64,000 nucleotides of DNA from Neomegalonema sp. (GCA_022760435.1 JALEFY010000031.1:1-64000); one strand, 5' to 3'; counted from the first letter of the stretch, positions 8,117 through 17,540 are shown. Numbers and translations: made by a program. The notes: generated by a model from the letters alone, not told the origin.

Positions 8117-8842
8117 CTAGAAGGGTGGGGGAGCCTCAAAGCTCACACGGGCACCGCTTGCAGGATGGGTCAGTGTAAGACGGTGGGCGTGAAGGGCCAA
8201 CCGATCCATTGCTTCGCGCGAAGCAGGCGGCCCGTAGAACGGGTCTCCCAGTATCGGGTGCCCCAGGCTCAACATATGCACGCGCAATTGATGGCTGCGT
8301 CCGGTGAGCGGGCTCAGGCGCACGCGGGTGATCCCGGAGCCTTGCTCAATCACCCGCCAATCGGTAATTGCCGATTTTCCTTTCTCCAAATCAATCATTT
8401 GCAGCGGGCGGTTGGGCCAGTCGCATCGCATCGGCGCATCGACCCGGCCCTGAGCGGGCGATAGTTGCCCGTGCAGCAGCGCCAGATAGGTCTTCTCGAC
8501 CCGGCGCTCGGCAAATTGCGCGTTGAGATGACGCTGCGCTTCGATCGTCAACCCCATGACCACCAGACCCGAAGTCGGCATATCCAGCCGATGCACCAGC
8601 CGCGCGTTGCGAAAGCGTTGGCGCGCGCGTGCCTCCAGACAGTCATCATGCGCCGGATCCTTGCCCGGCACGGTGAGAAGCCCGCTGGGTTTGTCGAGCA
8701 CCAGCAGCGCTTCATCGGCGTGGATCACGCTCAGGAACGGATCCATCGGCGGATGATATTCGGTCATCATCGTGCCAAAGGGCACGGTGCGCTCCGGGGC
8801 GGGAGGGGATGCCATGGTGTTGGCCGATCCTTGCGGGGACAT
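8117..8842 (-). CDS. rluA: RluA-family RNA pseudouridine synthase
   Basis: About 241 residues from the longest start. The catalytic motif HRLDMPTSGLVV carries the essential Asp; LTGRSHQLRVHMLSLGHPILGD is the second conserved block. RluA-class enzymes make pseudouridine in 23S rRNA and some tRNAs; the short length without an S4 domain is typical of RluA itself. Conservation starts at MDPFLSVIHADEALLVLDKP, so ATGs at 8815, 8770 or 8767 are also possible starts. The region upstream carries 18-bp repeats. Confidence 0.87.
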   Translation of the reverse strand: MSPQGSANTMASPPAPERTVPFGTMMTEYHPPMDPFLSVIHADEALLVLDKPSGLLTVPGKDPAHDDCLEARARQRFRNARLVHRLDMPTSGLVVMGLTIEAQRHLNAQFAERRVEKTYLALLHGQLSPAQGRVDAPMRCDWPNRPLQMIDLEKGKSAITDWRVIEQGSGITRVRLSPLTGRSHQLRVHMLSLGHPILGDPFYGPPASREAMDRLALHAHRLTLTHPASGARVSFEAPPPF

Positions 8843-8908
8843 CTGTCGGGTGGTACCGGGGCGACAAGGTAACGAAGGTCCCTCGCCGTTGACAGGTTTT
8901 CTTTACAT

Positions 8909-8962
8909 GGTTCCTCTTCTTTCCAAGGTTCCTTTTCTTTCAGTGTTTCCCATTCTTTCGAT
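8909..8962. repeat. 18-bp tandem repeat, three degenerate copies
   Basis: Copies at 8909-8926, 8927-8944 and 8945-8962 share the pattern GGTTCC-N5-TTTC. They lie between the starts of two divergent genes. Read on the minus strand the unit is purine-rich (GGAAAGAAGAGGAACC), similar to a ribosome-binding site, and it lies upstream of the rluA-like gene. Confidence 0.75.
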
Positions 8963-9356
8963 GGCACCGCTGTGGGAGGCCGGGCCGATGATCTTCACCC
9001 ACACGATTGCCGCCATGCTGGCCATCGTGATCGGCGCTGTGCAGTTGCTGGCCCGCAAGGGCGGCGCCCGGCATCACCTGCTCGGCTGGATCTGGGTCGC
9101 GGCGATGGCTTGGGTGGCGGTGAGCAGCATGTTCATTCATGGCTACAAGACCTGGGGGCTGTGGAGCCCCATTCACCTGCTATCGCTGGTGGCCCTTGCG
9201 ATGTTGATCCTCGGCGTGCACCGGGCGCGTCGCGGGCAGGTGGAGCGGCACCGCCTGATCATGCAATTGCTCTACTGGCTAGGGCTGATGACCGCCGGCC
9301 TGCTCACGCTCTTGCCGGGCCGCGTCATGCATGCCGTTCTGTTCGGCGCGAGTTGA
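8961..9356 (+). CDS. DUF2306-like membrane protein
   Basis: About 131 residues with four hydrophobic segments: FTHTIAAMLAIVIGAVQLLA, HLLGWIWVAAMAWVAVSSMF, PIHLLSLVALAMLILGVH and MQLLYWLGLMTAGLLTLLPG. The pattern His-...-KGGARHHLLGW...RHRLIMQ matches the DUF2306 family of short four-helix membrane proteins, whose function is unknown. The start is uncertain: 8907 would include repeat-encoded hexapeptides, 8961 fits the family length, and 8988 has the best ribosome-binding site (GGGAGG). It ends 32 bp inside the convergent glycosylase gene. Confidence 0.75.
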   Translation: MAPLWEAGPMIFTHTIAAMLAIVIGAVQLLARKGGARHHLLGWIWVAAMAWVAVSSMFIHGYKTWGLWSPIHLLSLVALAMLILGVHRARRGQVERHRLIMQLLYWLGLMTAGLLTLLPGRVMHAVLFGAS

Positions 9357-10008
9357 GCAAACCCGCAACGCGGCCGCGCAGCGCTGGCAGCGCCTCGGCC
9401 TCGAACCAGGGGTTGCGCCCGAGCCAGGCATTGTTGCGCCAGGAGGGGTGCGGGGTCGGAAACATCGCCGGGCCGCCCTCGTGGCGCATCATCTGCCGCC
9501 ACTGCGCGACCGTATCCGTGAGGCTCTTGCCGCGCCGCTTTCCCAAATGCCAGCGCTGGGCATGGGCGCCCACCAGAATGAAGAGCTCGATTTGCGGCAT
9601 CTGCGCGAACAGGGCCGCATGCCAGGTCTGCGCACAGAGCGTTGGCGGCGGCAGATCGGCGCCGCGCGCATCCTGTCCGGGAAAGCAAAACCCCATCGGC
9701 ACAATCGCAAAGCAGCTCGGGTCATAGAAAGTCGCCGCATCGACCCCGAGCCAGGACCGCAATCGATCGCCCGAAGCATCGGTAAAGGGACGCCCGGAGG
9801 CATGCACGCGGGTTCCCGGTGCCTGACCGGCGATGCAGATCGGCGCGAGGCTTGAGGCTTGAAGGACAGGGCGCGGCTGATGCTGGCTCGGTGTCGACGC
9901 AAACCGATCGGCACAAAGCCGGCATTGCGCGATCCCGGTCACGATCTGCCGCAAGCCCGCATCTATCGGCGCGGGATCCGCCTTGCTCGATCCTCTCTCT
10001 TGCGACAT
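9325..10008 (-). CDS. Uracil-DNA glycosylase family protein (family 4/5-like)
   Basis: About 227 residues. It has a CRLC pair near the start and two further Cys (GFCFPG and TLCAQTW), the four-Cys spacing of iron-sulfur uracil-DNA glycosylases. The GQAPGTRVHASGRPFTDASG block is the active-site motif, and FPTPHPSWRN the DNA-intercalation motif. It should remove uracil or related bases from DNA; whether it is a true UDG or a divergent relative needs testing. Start 10008 (MSQERGSS) matches the domain. It overlaps the convergent DUF2306 gene. Confidence 0.8.
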   Translation of the reverse strand: MSQERGSSKADPAPIDAGLRQIVTGIAQCRLCADRFASTPSQHQPRPVLQASSLAPICIAGQAPGTRVHASGRPFTDASGDRLRSWLGVDAATFYDPSCFAIVPMGFCFPGQDARGADLPPPTLCAQTWHAALFAQMPQIELFILVGAHAQRWHLGKRRGKSLTDTVAQWRQMMRHEGGPAMFPTPHPSWRNNAWLGRNPWFEAEALPALRGRVAGLLNSRRTERHA

Positions 10009-10066
10009 GGCAGGCTCCGGCATAGGAACGGGGGCGACGATAGGGAACAAGAAAAGGACTCACGGG

Positions 10067-11350
10067 ATGGCTTCGGACCATAGCTCCGCCAAGGGCAGCG
10101 CGACATATCGCGTATGGGGTTTTTTGTCGGAATACTCATTGCTCCTGATCATCGGCGCGGCCATTGCGCTGATCTGGGCCAATCTCGACCCGCATAGCTA
10201 TCATGCGCTGGTCGACTATAATCTGTGGACGAATGATTATGTCGGCCATCTGCATCATGGTCATCGCGAGCTGACGGTTCACTATCTCGTCAATGATGTG
10301 CTGATGGCCTTCTTCTTCGCCATGGCAGGCAAGGAAGTCTGGGAAGCGGTGGCGCTGCAAAGCGGCTCGCTGCGCGGCAAGAAGGCAATGACGCCGCTGA
10401 TCGCCACCATTGGCGGGATTGTCGGGCCGGTGGCGGTCTATCTCGGCCTGGCTTTGGTGATGGGCACCGAGACCTATCAGGCCGTGCGCAATGGCTGGGC
10501 CGTGCCGATCGCGACCGATATCGCCTTCTCCTATCTGGTCGGGCGTCTGGTGTTTGGCTCGGGCCACCCGGCGGTGCGCTTCTTGCTGCTGCTGGCGATC
10601 GCTGACGATGCCGCGGGCCTCGTGATCCTCGCGATCTTCTACCCCTCCGGAGAACTGGCGCCCGAATGGCTGCTGCTCTCGCTCGGCGCGGCGGTGGGCG
10701 TCTATCTGCTGGCCAACTGGCTCCCGCGTTATCTGGATCGCGGCAAGCAGTTCCGGCCCAATTCAACCTTCATGAACAAGACGATCAACTTCTGGCCCTA
10801 TCTCATCGCTGGCTGTGCGAGCTGGTATGGGTTTCAGAAGGCGGGCATTCACCCCGCGCTGGGTCTGCTGCCGATCGTGCCGACCATCCCGCATGCTGAG
10901 CGCGCCTTTGGCGTCTTTGCCGAGGCGGAGAAATACCTGACCGACCTGCTCAACCGGATCGAGCATGGGCTTAAAGTGCCGGTCGAGATCGTCCTGTTCC
11001 TGTTCGGTCTGATGAATGCCGGGGTGGAGTTCTCGGCGATCGGGGTGGCGACCTGGCTGGTTCTGGCCGGTCTGATCATCGGCAAACCTTTCGGGATCTG
11101 GCTGCTCGGTTACATCGCAGCGCGGCCGATGGGCTTGGGCCTGCCCGAGGGAATGAAAACCACCGATCTGTTCGTGCTCGGCTGTGTGGCAGCAATCGGC
11201 TTCACCGTCTCGCTGTTCGTGGCGGCGGTGGCCTTCGATCCGGGCCCGGTTCAGGATGCGGCGAAGATGGGGGCGCTGTTCTCGTTCTTCGCAGCCTTCC
11301 TGTCGCTTGCCGTGGGCAAGCTGTTTGCCGTGGAAAAACGAGAGCGATAG
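10067..11350 (+). CDS. nhaA: Na+/H+ antiporter NhaA
   Basis: About 427 residues with about twelve membrane helices. NhaA exchanges internal Na+ for two H+ and protects against salt and alkali. The unwound-helix region GWAVPIATDIAFSYLVGRL and the ion-binding pair of aspartates in AIADDAAGLVILAIFY are present, as is the C-terminal GKPFGIWLLG. The loop with a periplasmic His-rich stretch (HLHHGHRE) near residues 64-71 is unusual. AAAGGA lies ten bases before the ATG. A strong hairpin follows the gene. Confidence 0.93.
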   Translation: MASDHSSAKGSATYRVWGFLSEYSLLLIIGAAIALIWANLDPHSYHALVDYNLWTNDYVGHLHHGHRELTVHYLVNDVLMAFFFAMAGKEVWEAVALQSGSLRGKKAMTPLIATIGGIVGPVAVYLGLALVMGTETYQAVRNGWAVPIATDIAFSYLVGRLVFGSGHPAVRFLLLLAIADDAAGLVILAIFYPSGELAPEWLLLSLGAAVGVYLLANWLPRYLDRGKQFRPNSTFMNKTINFWPYLIAGCASWYGFQKAGIHPALGLLPIVPTIPHAERAFGVFAEAEKYLTDLLNRIEHGLKVPVEIVLFLFGLMNAGVEFSAIGVATWLVLAGLIIGKPFGIWLLGYIAARPMGLGLPEGMKTTDLFVLGCVAAIGFTVSLFVAAVAFDPGPVQDAAKMGALFSFFAAFLSLAVGKLFAVEKRER

Positions 11351-11365
11351 GCGCTCGCAAGAGAT

Positions 11366-11393
11366 CGTCCCCCGCTGCTGTGAGCGGGGGACG
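11366..11393. terminator. Hairpin between convergent nhaA and deacetylase genes
   Basis: CGTCCCCCGC (11366-11375) pairs perfectly with GCGGGGGACG (11384-11393) around an 8-nt loop, filling the gap between two convergent stops. There is no T run, so it is either a weak bidirectional terminator or a 3'-end stabiliser. Confidence 0.6.
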
Positions 11394-11394
11394 G

Positions 11395-12171
11395 TTACGC
11401 CCGGGTCGGCGCGACCCAAGTGGTTTTGCCGCTCTCCCTGAAAATCGACAGCAGGGCCTCGAGAAACGCCCAGATTTCGCGATCATGCACCGCGTGATGG
11501 GTGAGAAGGCCCAGCGGCTCGCTCGGGTCATGACGCCCGAGCCGACGCTGCTCGAGCAGCCAGCGTAGGGCTTCGACGAGCGCCGCCGGATCCTCGAGCC
11601 CGCCGCCGCGCCGCCAGTCGATCGGGTCGAAATGGGTGTTGATCTGCGCCAAGGCGTCGGCCTCGCGCATGGCTGGGCCTCCCGGCGCTCGGGCGCCAAA
11701 ACCGCTCACCGCCCGATAACCGCCAGTCGCCAGATGCGGGAGCAGAGCCGGGGTCATCCGATGCCAGGGCGGCACGAAGACAGGCGCAACCGCAGCGCCC
11801 ATAGCATTGCGCAGATGTTCGAGCCCGAGCACGACTTCGCCCGCCATGACTTCGAGCGCTCGTTGCGCACCGAATTCCGCATTGGGCGCTCCGATGCCAG
11901 CATGAGAGACATGACGCCAGCCATGGACCAGCACCTGCAAATGCGTCTGCTCTGAAAGGAAGGGCGCAAGCGAAGGCTGCATCCGAGCTGGGATCACCGC
12001 AAGGCTCAGCGGCGCCCCGAAGGCGCGCGACAGATCGAGGAGCCGCGCCAGCTTCGGGCCGGGCCTGACCGCATCATCATCGCGCCACCACAGCGGCAGC
12101 GGTGCCTTGAGCCGGGTCAGCTCGGCAATGAGCGGCGCGAAATCGACCCGCAATCGCGCCGGTACGGTCAT
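11395..12171 (-). CDS. Polysaccharide deacetylase-like protein
   Basis: About 258 residues of the polysaccharide-deacetylase/DUF2334-like fold. LWWRDDDAV gives the metal-binding aspartates and LVHGWRHVSH the His pair; FVPPWHRM is a further active-site block. It has no signal peptide, so it is probably cytoplasmic and may act on a glycan precursor. The ATG lies one base after the stop of the binding-protein/OmpA gene, so the two are cotranscribed and probably coupled. The substrate cannot be told. Confidence 0.75.
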   Translation of the reverse strand: MTVPARLRVDFAPLIAELTRLKAPLPLWWRDDDAVRPGPKLARLLDLSRAFGAPLSLAVIPARMQPSLAPFLSEQTHLQVLVHGWRHVSHAGIGAPNAEFGAQRALEVMAGEVVLGLEHLRNAMGAAVAPVFVPPWHRMTPALLPHLATGGYRAVSGFGARAPGGPAMREADALAQINTHFDPIDWRRGGGLEDPAALVEALRWLLEQRRLGRHDPSEPLGLLTHHAVHDREIWAFLEALLSIFRESGKTTWVAPTRA

Positions 12172-12172
12172 G

Positions 12173-15100
12173 TTATTTCGACAGCCGGATCTCGACCTTT
12201 TCCTCGACCCCGAGCATCGAGCTCAGGCTCAGCCGCGAGGGTGTGTTGACCAGGGTCCGGGTGACGGGAATGCCAGCACAGCGCAGGGCCAGCGAGACGG
12301 CTTCGGCACGGATCGCCGCGCGTCTCTCTCCCGCCTCACGGCTGGAGCCATAGGCGATCACGCTCGCGCGCGGGGGCTTCTGGGCATCTGCGTTGGGCGC
12401 GTAGTCCAGAATGAAGCGCGACAGAGCCGCCTCGACTGGCTTTTCGCCATCGTCAAAGTTCAGGGTTTCCATGAGCGCGCCCGGAACCTGATCGCTCTTC
12501 TCGACCCGAACCGGATGGGCGGTCTGCGCCGCGTCGATCGCTTCCGACAGCGCTTGCGGCGCCGCGAGCGTGACCGCGCAATCTCCGGTCAGGCAATCGG
12601 TGATCGGCACCAGCCCCATCTTGCGCAACACGCTCTGCCCGCGCGGGCCGAACAGGAATTGCTGCAAGGAGGGGGTGAGGGCATGGTTCTCATCGCTCCC
12701 CGTGCGTGCGTAGATCATCCGCACCAAGGGGTAAGCGCCGGAGAGAACGGCCTTTTCGCTCGGGAGCGTATCGCCGCGCCGCTCTCCGATCGGCAAGATG
12801 CGGGCCTTGTCGCTCAGCGCTGCAACCGAGACGAAGGCGATGCCATTGGGGTCATTCGCCGCCGCCGCCGCGCGTTCGATCGGGTCGGCGATATGAGTGA
12901 CCGCGCCAGCATCGGTGCGGCGCACGCGGGAGAAAGCCTTGACCATGGTCAGCGTCGCCGAGCCTTCGGGCGGCAAATAGAGCCGAGGACGGCCGGTGCG
13001 CGAGGGATCGATCATCGACCAGTCGATGATCCGCCCGCGCAGCAAGCCATTGATCTGCCGCGCCGTGAGGGCTGCGACCGGGTTCCCGGCATGAGCCACC
13101 GCCGCGATTGCATCCAGCGCGACCGGCTGGCCGAGCCCAGTGGCATCGAGCGCGCCCGGGAAAAGGCCCAGATCGCTTTGACCAGCCTGAAGCTTGTCCT
13201 CGACCGCCGCCGCCGAGCGCTCGGCCCTAGCGGCTACGGCACCAGGGCGCGAGAGGGAAGCGCGCTGCGCCTTGAGCAGCGTCTCATCCCCCTTGCGATG
13301 CGCGATATGCATCGGCAAATCCGCCTCGCGCAGATAGGTCTCGACCAGATTGTGAACCAGCGAGCTCGGCATGTCATCGCTATAGGACAGCACCATCGGA
13401 TCGCCGGTCGCGCCGGGCACGGCCTCGCGCGTAGCAATCCGTGCGCAGGAGGTCGCCGGTGCGTAGCGCGCATTGCCTGCGACGCCGAGGGCGAAATCTT
13501 CCAGCATTGCCCGCTCGATCGGCTGCGGACGCGGGCTTGAGCGATCATTTCCCGCCGGTGTCGCCGGGTCGAGCGGCGCCGGATCGGGCTCGCCGCGATG
13601 CGGTTGTTCAGAGGCTGCCTTGCGATCGACGATCGGCTTTTTCACCGGTTCCTGATCTTGCGGTGTCTGCGCTTCGCGCGCGGTTGGCTCGGCCGCCTGC
13701 TGCGGATCGCTCAGGGCGGGGGCCGCCTCGTCGGCACCATCGCCTTTCTGGGTGTCAAGCGCGGGGCTGGGCACCACATCGGGCACCACAGGCGCTTGAT
13801 TGGCGGTATCGAGCGCCAGTTCGATCTCGTCCTGCTTTTCGGAGATCTGGGCCGCGTCCTCTTCGCGCGCGGCAGGCGTGCCCAGATCGGCAATCGCCGC
13901 ATCCGGCGCGCTGGCAGAGGTTTGAGTCTGCGCCGGGGCTTTGTCGATGGCCGCGTTCTCGAGAGTATCGGGGGCGGTCTTGCTCAGAACCTCGACAGCC
14001 TGCTGGGCCGAGCTGGGCGCGATATCGCTGGCGCTTGAGCGCGCCGTCTGATCGCGCTTGGCTTGCGGCAGGACGGCACGCGGAGCGCTGGGCGCTTCTT
14101 GCAAAGGCGCTTGCCCGGCAGTCCCGCTTTGAACGCTGGTTTCGGGTTGTGCGCGGCGCGGGCGGGTCGAGGGAGACGAGCTGGCCCCTTCATTCTGCTC
14201 GGCTTCATCGCCGAAGAACAGGGTGCTCAGCACGCCGCCAAGACCGCTCGGCGCGTCGTTTTGCGACTGGGAGTTGCCGCTCGGGCTGGGGGATGCCTGC
14301 GGCTGCGCCTGGCGCTGCGGAACCGGGGTTTCCCGCGGCTCGTTCGCGCGCTCGGCGGCGGCTGGCTGCGTCTGCTGCCCGGAAGATTGTCCGGGTACTT
14401 CGATCGTGCCGAAATTCAGCCCGCCCGAGCTGCCAAATCCGGGTGCCTTCGGGGCCGGGGGCTGAGCGCTCGCGATCATGCCGCCTGGGCTGAGCGGAGC
14501 GGCGAAAGCGCCGCGCGGCTCAAGAGTGGCGCCGCCGCTGGCATCATCCGAGCGCAGATCCATTTCCGGTGTCGCCAGAGCGAGGCGGCGCAGAGGTCCC
14601 TCCATATCAGGCACTTGCGGCGCGGCATTGGCGACGCCCGGCAGGTTGGGCGCGCGATTGGCCTGCAACCCTTCCGGGATCACCTGATCGCGCTCATCTT
14701 CCGGGCCTTGGGCGCGGGAGGCTTCGTTCATTTGCGGCGTTGCCGGACGCGCATCGGGCAGAGCGGACAGATCCGCGACCTGATCGGTCGTGGCCAATTG
14801 ATCCCCATTCGCGCCGCTCATGGCGCTGGTCGCGGCAGCGGGCAATTGCGGCTGGGCGTCGGCGAGCGTCGCGATGCCCGTGTCTTCGCCCAGACCCTCA
14901 CGCACATCGCTCAGTTGAATGTCACGTGCCGGGGTCGGGGTCGGGTCAACCGCATCGATCTGCGAGACATTGGCGGCTGCGATCTCGGCATCGGAGGCGA
15001 GGCTCTCTTCGCTGGAAAACGGCGCGCTGTTGAGATCCGATACCTGCACCTTCTCCAGCGCTCCCGGCGCTGCGCCCGGAGCGATGGCCTCGTCGCGATC

Positions 15101-16189
15101 GGCAAGGGCGTCGATGGTATTGGGCGAGGCATTGGCGACGCGGCCCGGGCCGGTCGGGGTGCTGGCCTGACGGGTGGCGTCGCCCAGATCGAGCTTGCTC
15201 TCCACCGAGCTGGTGTCGATTCCGGCGGTCACATCCGGCACATCGGCGCGCGGCGTGGTCAGATCGTCCCGTACGCTGGCGAAGTTTTCCTCCAGCGAGC
15301 GCAGGGTGTCGTCTGCTTCCTCAAGCCCATCGGCGCCCGCGCGGCCTTCCTCGATGCCTTGCGGCGATGCGGCCTGAACGCTGAAGCGATCCTCGCCGCG
15401 ATCAACCAGTTGCGGGGAGGTGAACATCGAGGCGATGCGCGCGCGCAGTTCCTCTTCGGTCAGCGGCTCTTCCTCGACCTCGACCTCGGGTTCTGGTTCC
15501 GGCTCGCGCGCCTGTTCGGCCTGCGCAAGGGTTTCGCGCTGCTGCGCCACTGGCTCGCCATTGGCGGCGCGGCGGCGCTCTTCTTCCTGACGGCGGATCA
15601 GCGCGGCCTGAGCTGCGGCGCGGCGGCTGGAGCGTTTTGGGTCAGCATCGGGGGCCGATTCTTGTGCAGGAGCATCAACACGAGCGGCAATCTGCTCGCG
15701 CGGTTCCGGTTCCGGCTCCGGCGTTGGGGCGCGGGTGGGCTCTGGCTCGGGTTCAGGCTGGGCTTCGGGCTCACTTTGCGGGACAGCCATGACCTGAGCG
15801 GCAGCGCTGCGCAAATCGGCGATGATCTCGCCGTTATAGATCCGCACAGAGCCCCGATCGGTCTGCATTTCGTAAAGGCCATCGAACCAGTAAACCAGCC
15901 GCCCCGTGATGCTGCTGCCATCGCTGAGATCGACGGTCATGCGTTGCACCCGCGCGGTCGGCAACAGGCGCATTCCCTCACTGGTCTGAACCGTGAGGAC
16001 ATCGCGGCCCGCTTCCTGGATCTCGCCTTCGATCACGATCCCATCGCCCAGTTCAAAGACGGTGGCATGGGCCGGGAACTGCCAGGCGCTTGCAAACAGT
16101 AAGGCGGCGCTGCCCAGAAGGCGATTCTTGCGGGATGCCGCGGGCAATCGACCTGCCGAGGAAAGCTTCCCCGTGGAAAACTTCCCCAT
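12173..16189 (-). CDS. Giant secreted protein: Sm-like + disordered linker + PstS-like + OmpA-like domains
   Basis: About 1338 residues. After a signal peptide (LLGSAALLFASAWQFPAHA), residues ~45-135 hold two Sm-like beta repeats (VIEGEIQEAGRDVLTVQT; SITGRLVYWFDGLYEMQT). Residues ~140-900 are Pro/Glu/Gln/Ala-rich and predicted disordered, with PEPEPEP runs. Residues ~905-1235 form a PstS-like binding domain (YSDDMPSSLVHNLVETYL; LRGRIIDWSMIDPSRTGRPR), and the last ~95 residues are OmpA-like (YGSSREAGERRAAIRAEAV), so the protein may bind peptidoglycan. Relatives I recall in Rhodobacterales are about 500-600 residues; the linker more than doubles it. The ATG at 16189 follows AAGGAG. No Pst permease is nearby. 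Confidence 0.85.
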   Translation of the reverse strand: MGKFSTGKLSSAGRLPAASRKNRLLGSAALLFASAWQFPAHATVFELGDGIVIEGEIQEAGRDVLTVQTSEGMRLLPTARVQRMTVDLSDGSSITGRLVYWFDGLYEMQTDRGSVRIYNGEIIADLRSAAAQVMAVPQSEPEAQPEPEPEPTRAPTPEPEPEPREQIAARVDAPAQESAPDADPKRSSRRAAAQAALIRRQEEERRRAANGEPVAQQRETLAQAEQAREPEPEPEVEVEEEPLTEEELRARIASMFTSPQLVDRGEDRFSVQAASPQGIEEGRAGADGLEEADDTLRSLEENFASVRDDLTTPRADVPDVTAGIDTSSVESKLDLGDATRQASTPTGPGRVANASPNTIDALADRDEAIAPGAAPGALEKVQVSDLNSAPFSSEESLASDAEIAAANVSQIDAVDPTPTPARDIQLSDVREGLGEDTGIATLADAQPQLPAAATSAMSGANGDQLATTDQVADLSALPDARPATPQMNEASRAQGPEDERDQVIPEGLQANRAPNLPGVANAAPQVPDMEGPLRRLALATPEMDLRSDDASGGATLEPRGAFAAPLSPGGMIASAQPPAPKAPGFGSSGGLNFGTIEVPGQSSGQQTQPAAAERANEPRETPVPQRQAQPQASPSPSGNSQSQNDAPSGLGGVLSTLFFGDEAEQNEGASSSPSTRPRRAQPETSVQSGTAGQAPLQEAPSAPRAVLPQAKRDQTARSSASDIAPSSAQQAVEVLSKTAPDTLENAAIDKAPAQTQTSASAPDAAIADLGTPAAREEDAAQISEKQDEIELALDTANQAPVVPDVVPSPALDTQKGDGADEAAPALSDPQQAAEPTAREAQTPQDQEPVKKPIVDRKAASEQPHRGEPDPAPLDPATPAGNDRSSPRPQPIERAMLEDFALGVAGNARYAPATSCARIATREAVPGATGDPMVLSYSDDMPSSLVHNLVETYLREADLPMHIAHRKGDETLLKAQRASLSRPGAVAARAERSAAAVEDKLQAGQSDLGLFPGALDATGLGQPVALDAIAAVAHAGNPVAALTARQINGLLRGRIIDWSMIDPSRTGRPRLYLPPEGSATLTMVKAFSRVRRTDAGAVTHIADPIERAAAAANDPNGIAFVSVAALSDKARILPIGERRGDTLPSEKAVLSGAYPLVRMIYARTGSDENHALTPSLQQFLFGPRGQSVLRKMGLVPITDCLTGDCAVTLAAPQALSEAIDAAQTAHPVRVEKSDQVPGALMETLNFDDGEKPVEAALSRFILDYAPNADAQKPPRASVIAYGSSREAGERRAAIRAEAVSLALRCAGIPVTRTLVNTPSRLSLSSMLGVEEKVEIRLSK
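16148..16189 (-). repeat. 15-bp direct repeat at the start of the giant binding-protein gene
   Basis: On the minus strand the unit GGGGAAG-N-TTTCC is repeated at a 15-bp period just after the start codon, encoding two near-identical pieces (GKFST, GKLSS). The ribosome-binding site region (AAGGAGCTTTCC) resembles the same unit. Confidence 0.6.
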
Positions 16190-16606
16190 GGAAAGCTCCT
16201 TGCGCGCCTGAAACAGCTCTGCAATCGGTCGCGAACGCATTCTTTGTCCCCTCGCCATCCTTGGAACCCGCTTCCATCAGGAACGGGGCGCGCGCGGGGT
16301 CGATCTCCCGCTGGCGCACAGCACTTCTCCATGCCGTCTTGATCTTGAACGCAGTGCCAATCCTGACCTGCTGAAGCACGGTCTATGCCAAGATTTGCGC
16401 AGGGGCTGCGGCCAAACTCTGGCCAAACCACGACAACCGATAGGGTTCTGCTGCTTTGCGACCTCAGCGATCGGGCCGCTTCTTGCCTGGATACGCGACT
16501 TCAAGATCCAGCGACCCCGACAGGCAGGGGCCGCAGACGGTACTCATACTCACAAGGACATGCCCGGTTCGGTGCCACGGCGCATGCCCACAAGGTCAGT
16601 GTAAAC
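16190..16606. other. Gene-free region between two binding-protein genes
   Basis: 417 bp separates the OpuAC-like gene (ends 16607) from the giant binding-protein gene (starts 16189), both on the minus strand. Short frames on either strand have no supporting start site or family match. I saw no convincing hairpin-plus-T terminator or tRNA. It probably contains the leader and promoter of the giant gene; a structured RNA cannot be excluded. Confidence 0.35.
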
Positions 16607-17509
16607 TCAGAGGCTTTGAGAAGCGATGAAGTAACGCGCGACGGCCTCAACGGGTTGCCCAATTACATCAATCCGATACTGAAGGTCCTGCATGGCTTCG
16701 GTATCGAGGACCGAGACGATCCGGTTCATCACCGCCTCAATCGCTGGATTGGTTGCCAGAGCTTGCGCGCGGATGACCGGAAGCAAGAACTGATCGGCGA
16801 TCACACCGCGATCATCGGTCAGGATTTCGAGGTCATAAGCGGCCACGCGGCCATCGCTGGCCGTGATCACCGCGATATCAGCGCTGCGGTTGCGCAGGCT
16901 TTCCGTGGTTTCATCGGCGGGCAGGATCTCGACCTGGTCCTTGGGCAGTGTGAACCCATAGGCGCGCTGAAGGGCGGGCAGGCAATCGGCGCTCTGGGCG
17001 CAGGCCTGATCGCTGGCCAGACGCAGGCGGGCGCCATTGCGAATCAGGCTGGCGAGATCTTCCATCGAGCGCAGGCAGATCTCGGCCGCGACATCCAGAT
17101 TGACGGCCAGCGCATGGCGGCTGTTGACCTGGGAGCGGTTGAGCCAGACCAGACCGTTGCGCCGATCAAGCTGGCGCAGATCATCAGTAATCGCATCCGG
17201 GGTCTTGCGGGCAGAGGCGCCGTGATAGCCTGTATAGGCTTGCCAGGTGCTGTCCCAGGCGATGTCGACATCGCCCGCAAGCAAATCCTTTCGGATCTGC
17301 CCGGCCTCTGCCTCGGGCTGTAGGCTGTTGCCAATGCCCTTGCTGGTCAGAACCTGCCTTGTGATCTCGGCCAGGATGCGGTGCTCGGTGCTTGGCTGTT
17401 GCCCGATCACCAGATCGGCAGCACGCCCCTGAGCGCCCTGGACCAGACAAAGAGCAAGACCGATCACGGCGGCGCGCAGCAAGAAGGCGGGGCGGTTGAA
17501 GATCATCAT
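16607..17509 (-). CDS. OpuAC-like (glycine-betaine/choline type) solute-binding protein, orphan
   Basis: About 300 residues with a signal peptide (RAAVIGLALCLVQGAQGRAA). The mature part begins DLVIGQQPSTEHRILAEIT and contains LLAGDVDIAWDSTWQAY, the substrate-binding pattern of OpuAC/ProX-type proteins that bind quaternary amines. No OpuAA/OpuAB partner is in the window. The start at 17509 follows GAGGGAAAA; it begins 31 bp after the TAXI-like gene, so the two are likely cotranscribed. Ligand unknown. Confidence 0.83.
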   Translation of the reverse strand: MMIFNRPAFLLRAAVIGLALCLVQGAQGRAADLVIGQQPSTEHRILAEITRQVLTSKGIGNSLQPEAEAGQIRKDLLAGDVDIAWDSTWQAYTGYHGASARKTPDAITDDLRQLDRRNGLVWLNRSQVNSRHALAVNLDVAAEICLRSMEDLASLIRNGARLRLASDQACAQSADCLPALQRAYGFTLPKDQVEILPADETTESLRNRSADIAVITASDGRVAAYDLEILTDDRGVIADQFLLPVIRAQALATNPAIEAVMNRIVSVLDTEAMQDLQYRIDVIGQPVEAVARYFIASQSL

Positions 17510-17540
17510 GACGCTGTTTTCCCTCAACTCGACTTCGTGA

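Noticed and set aside
14063-16102. 679-codon frame antisense to the giant binding-protein gene
   Set aside because: Shadow of a low-complexity linker; composition Arg/Ala/Gly and no start signal.
16190-16606. tRNA or known small RNA in the gap
   Set aside because: No T-arm consensus or recognisable SRP, 6S or RNase P elements on either strand.
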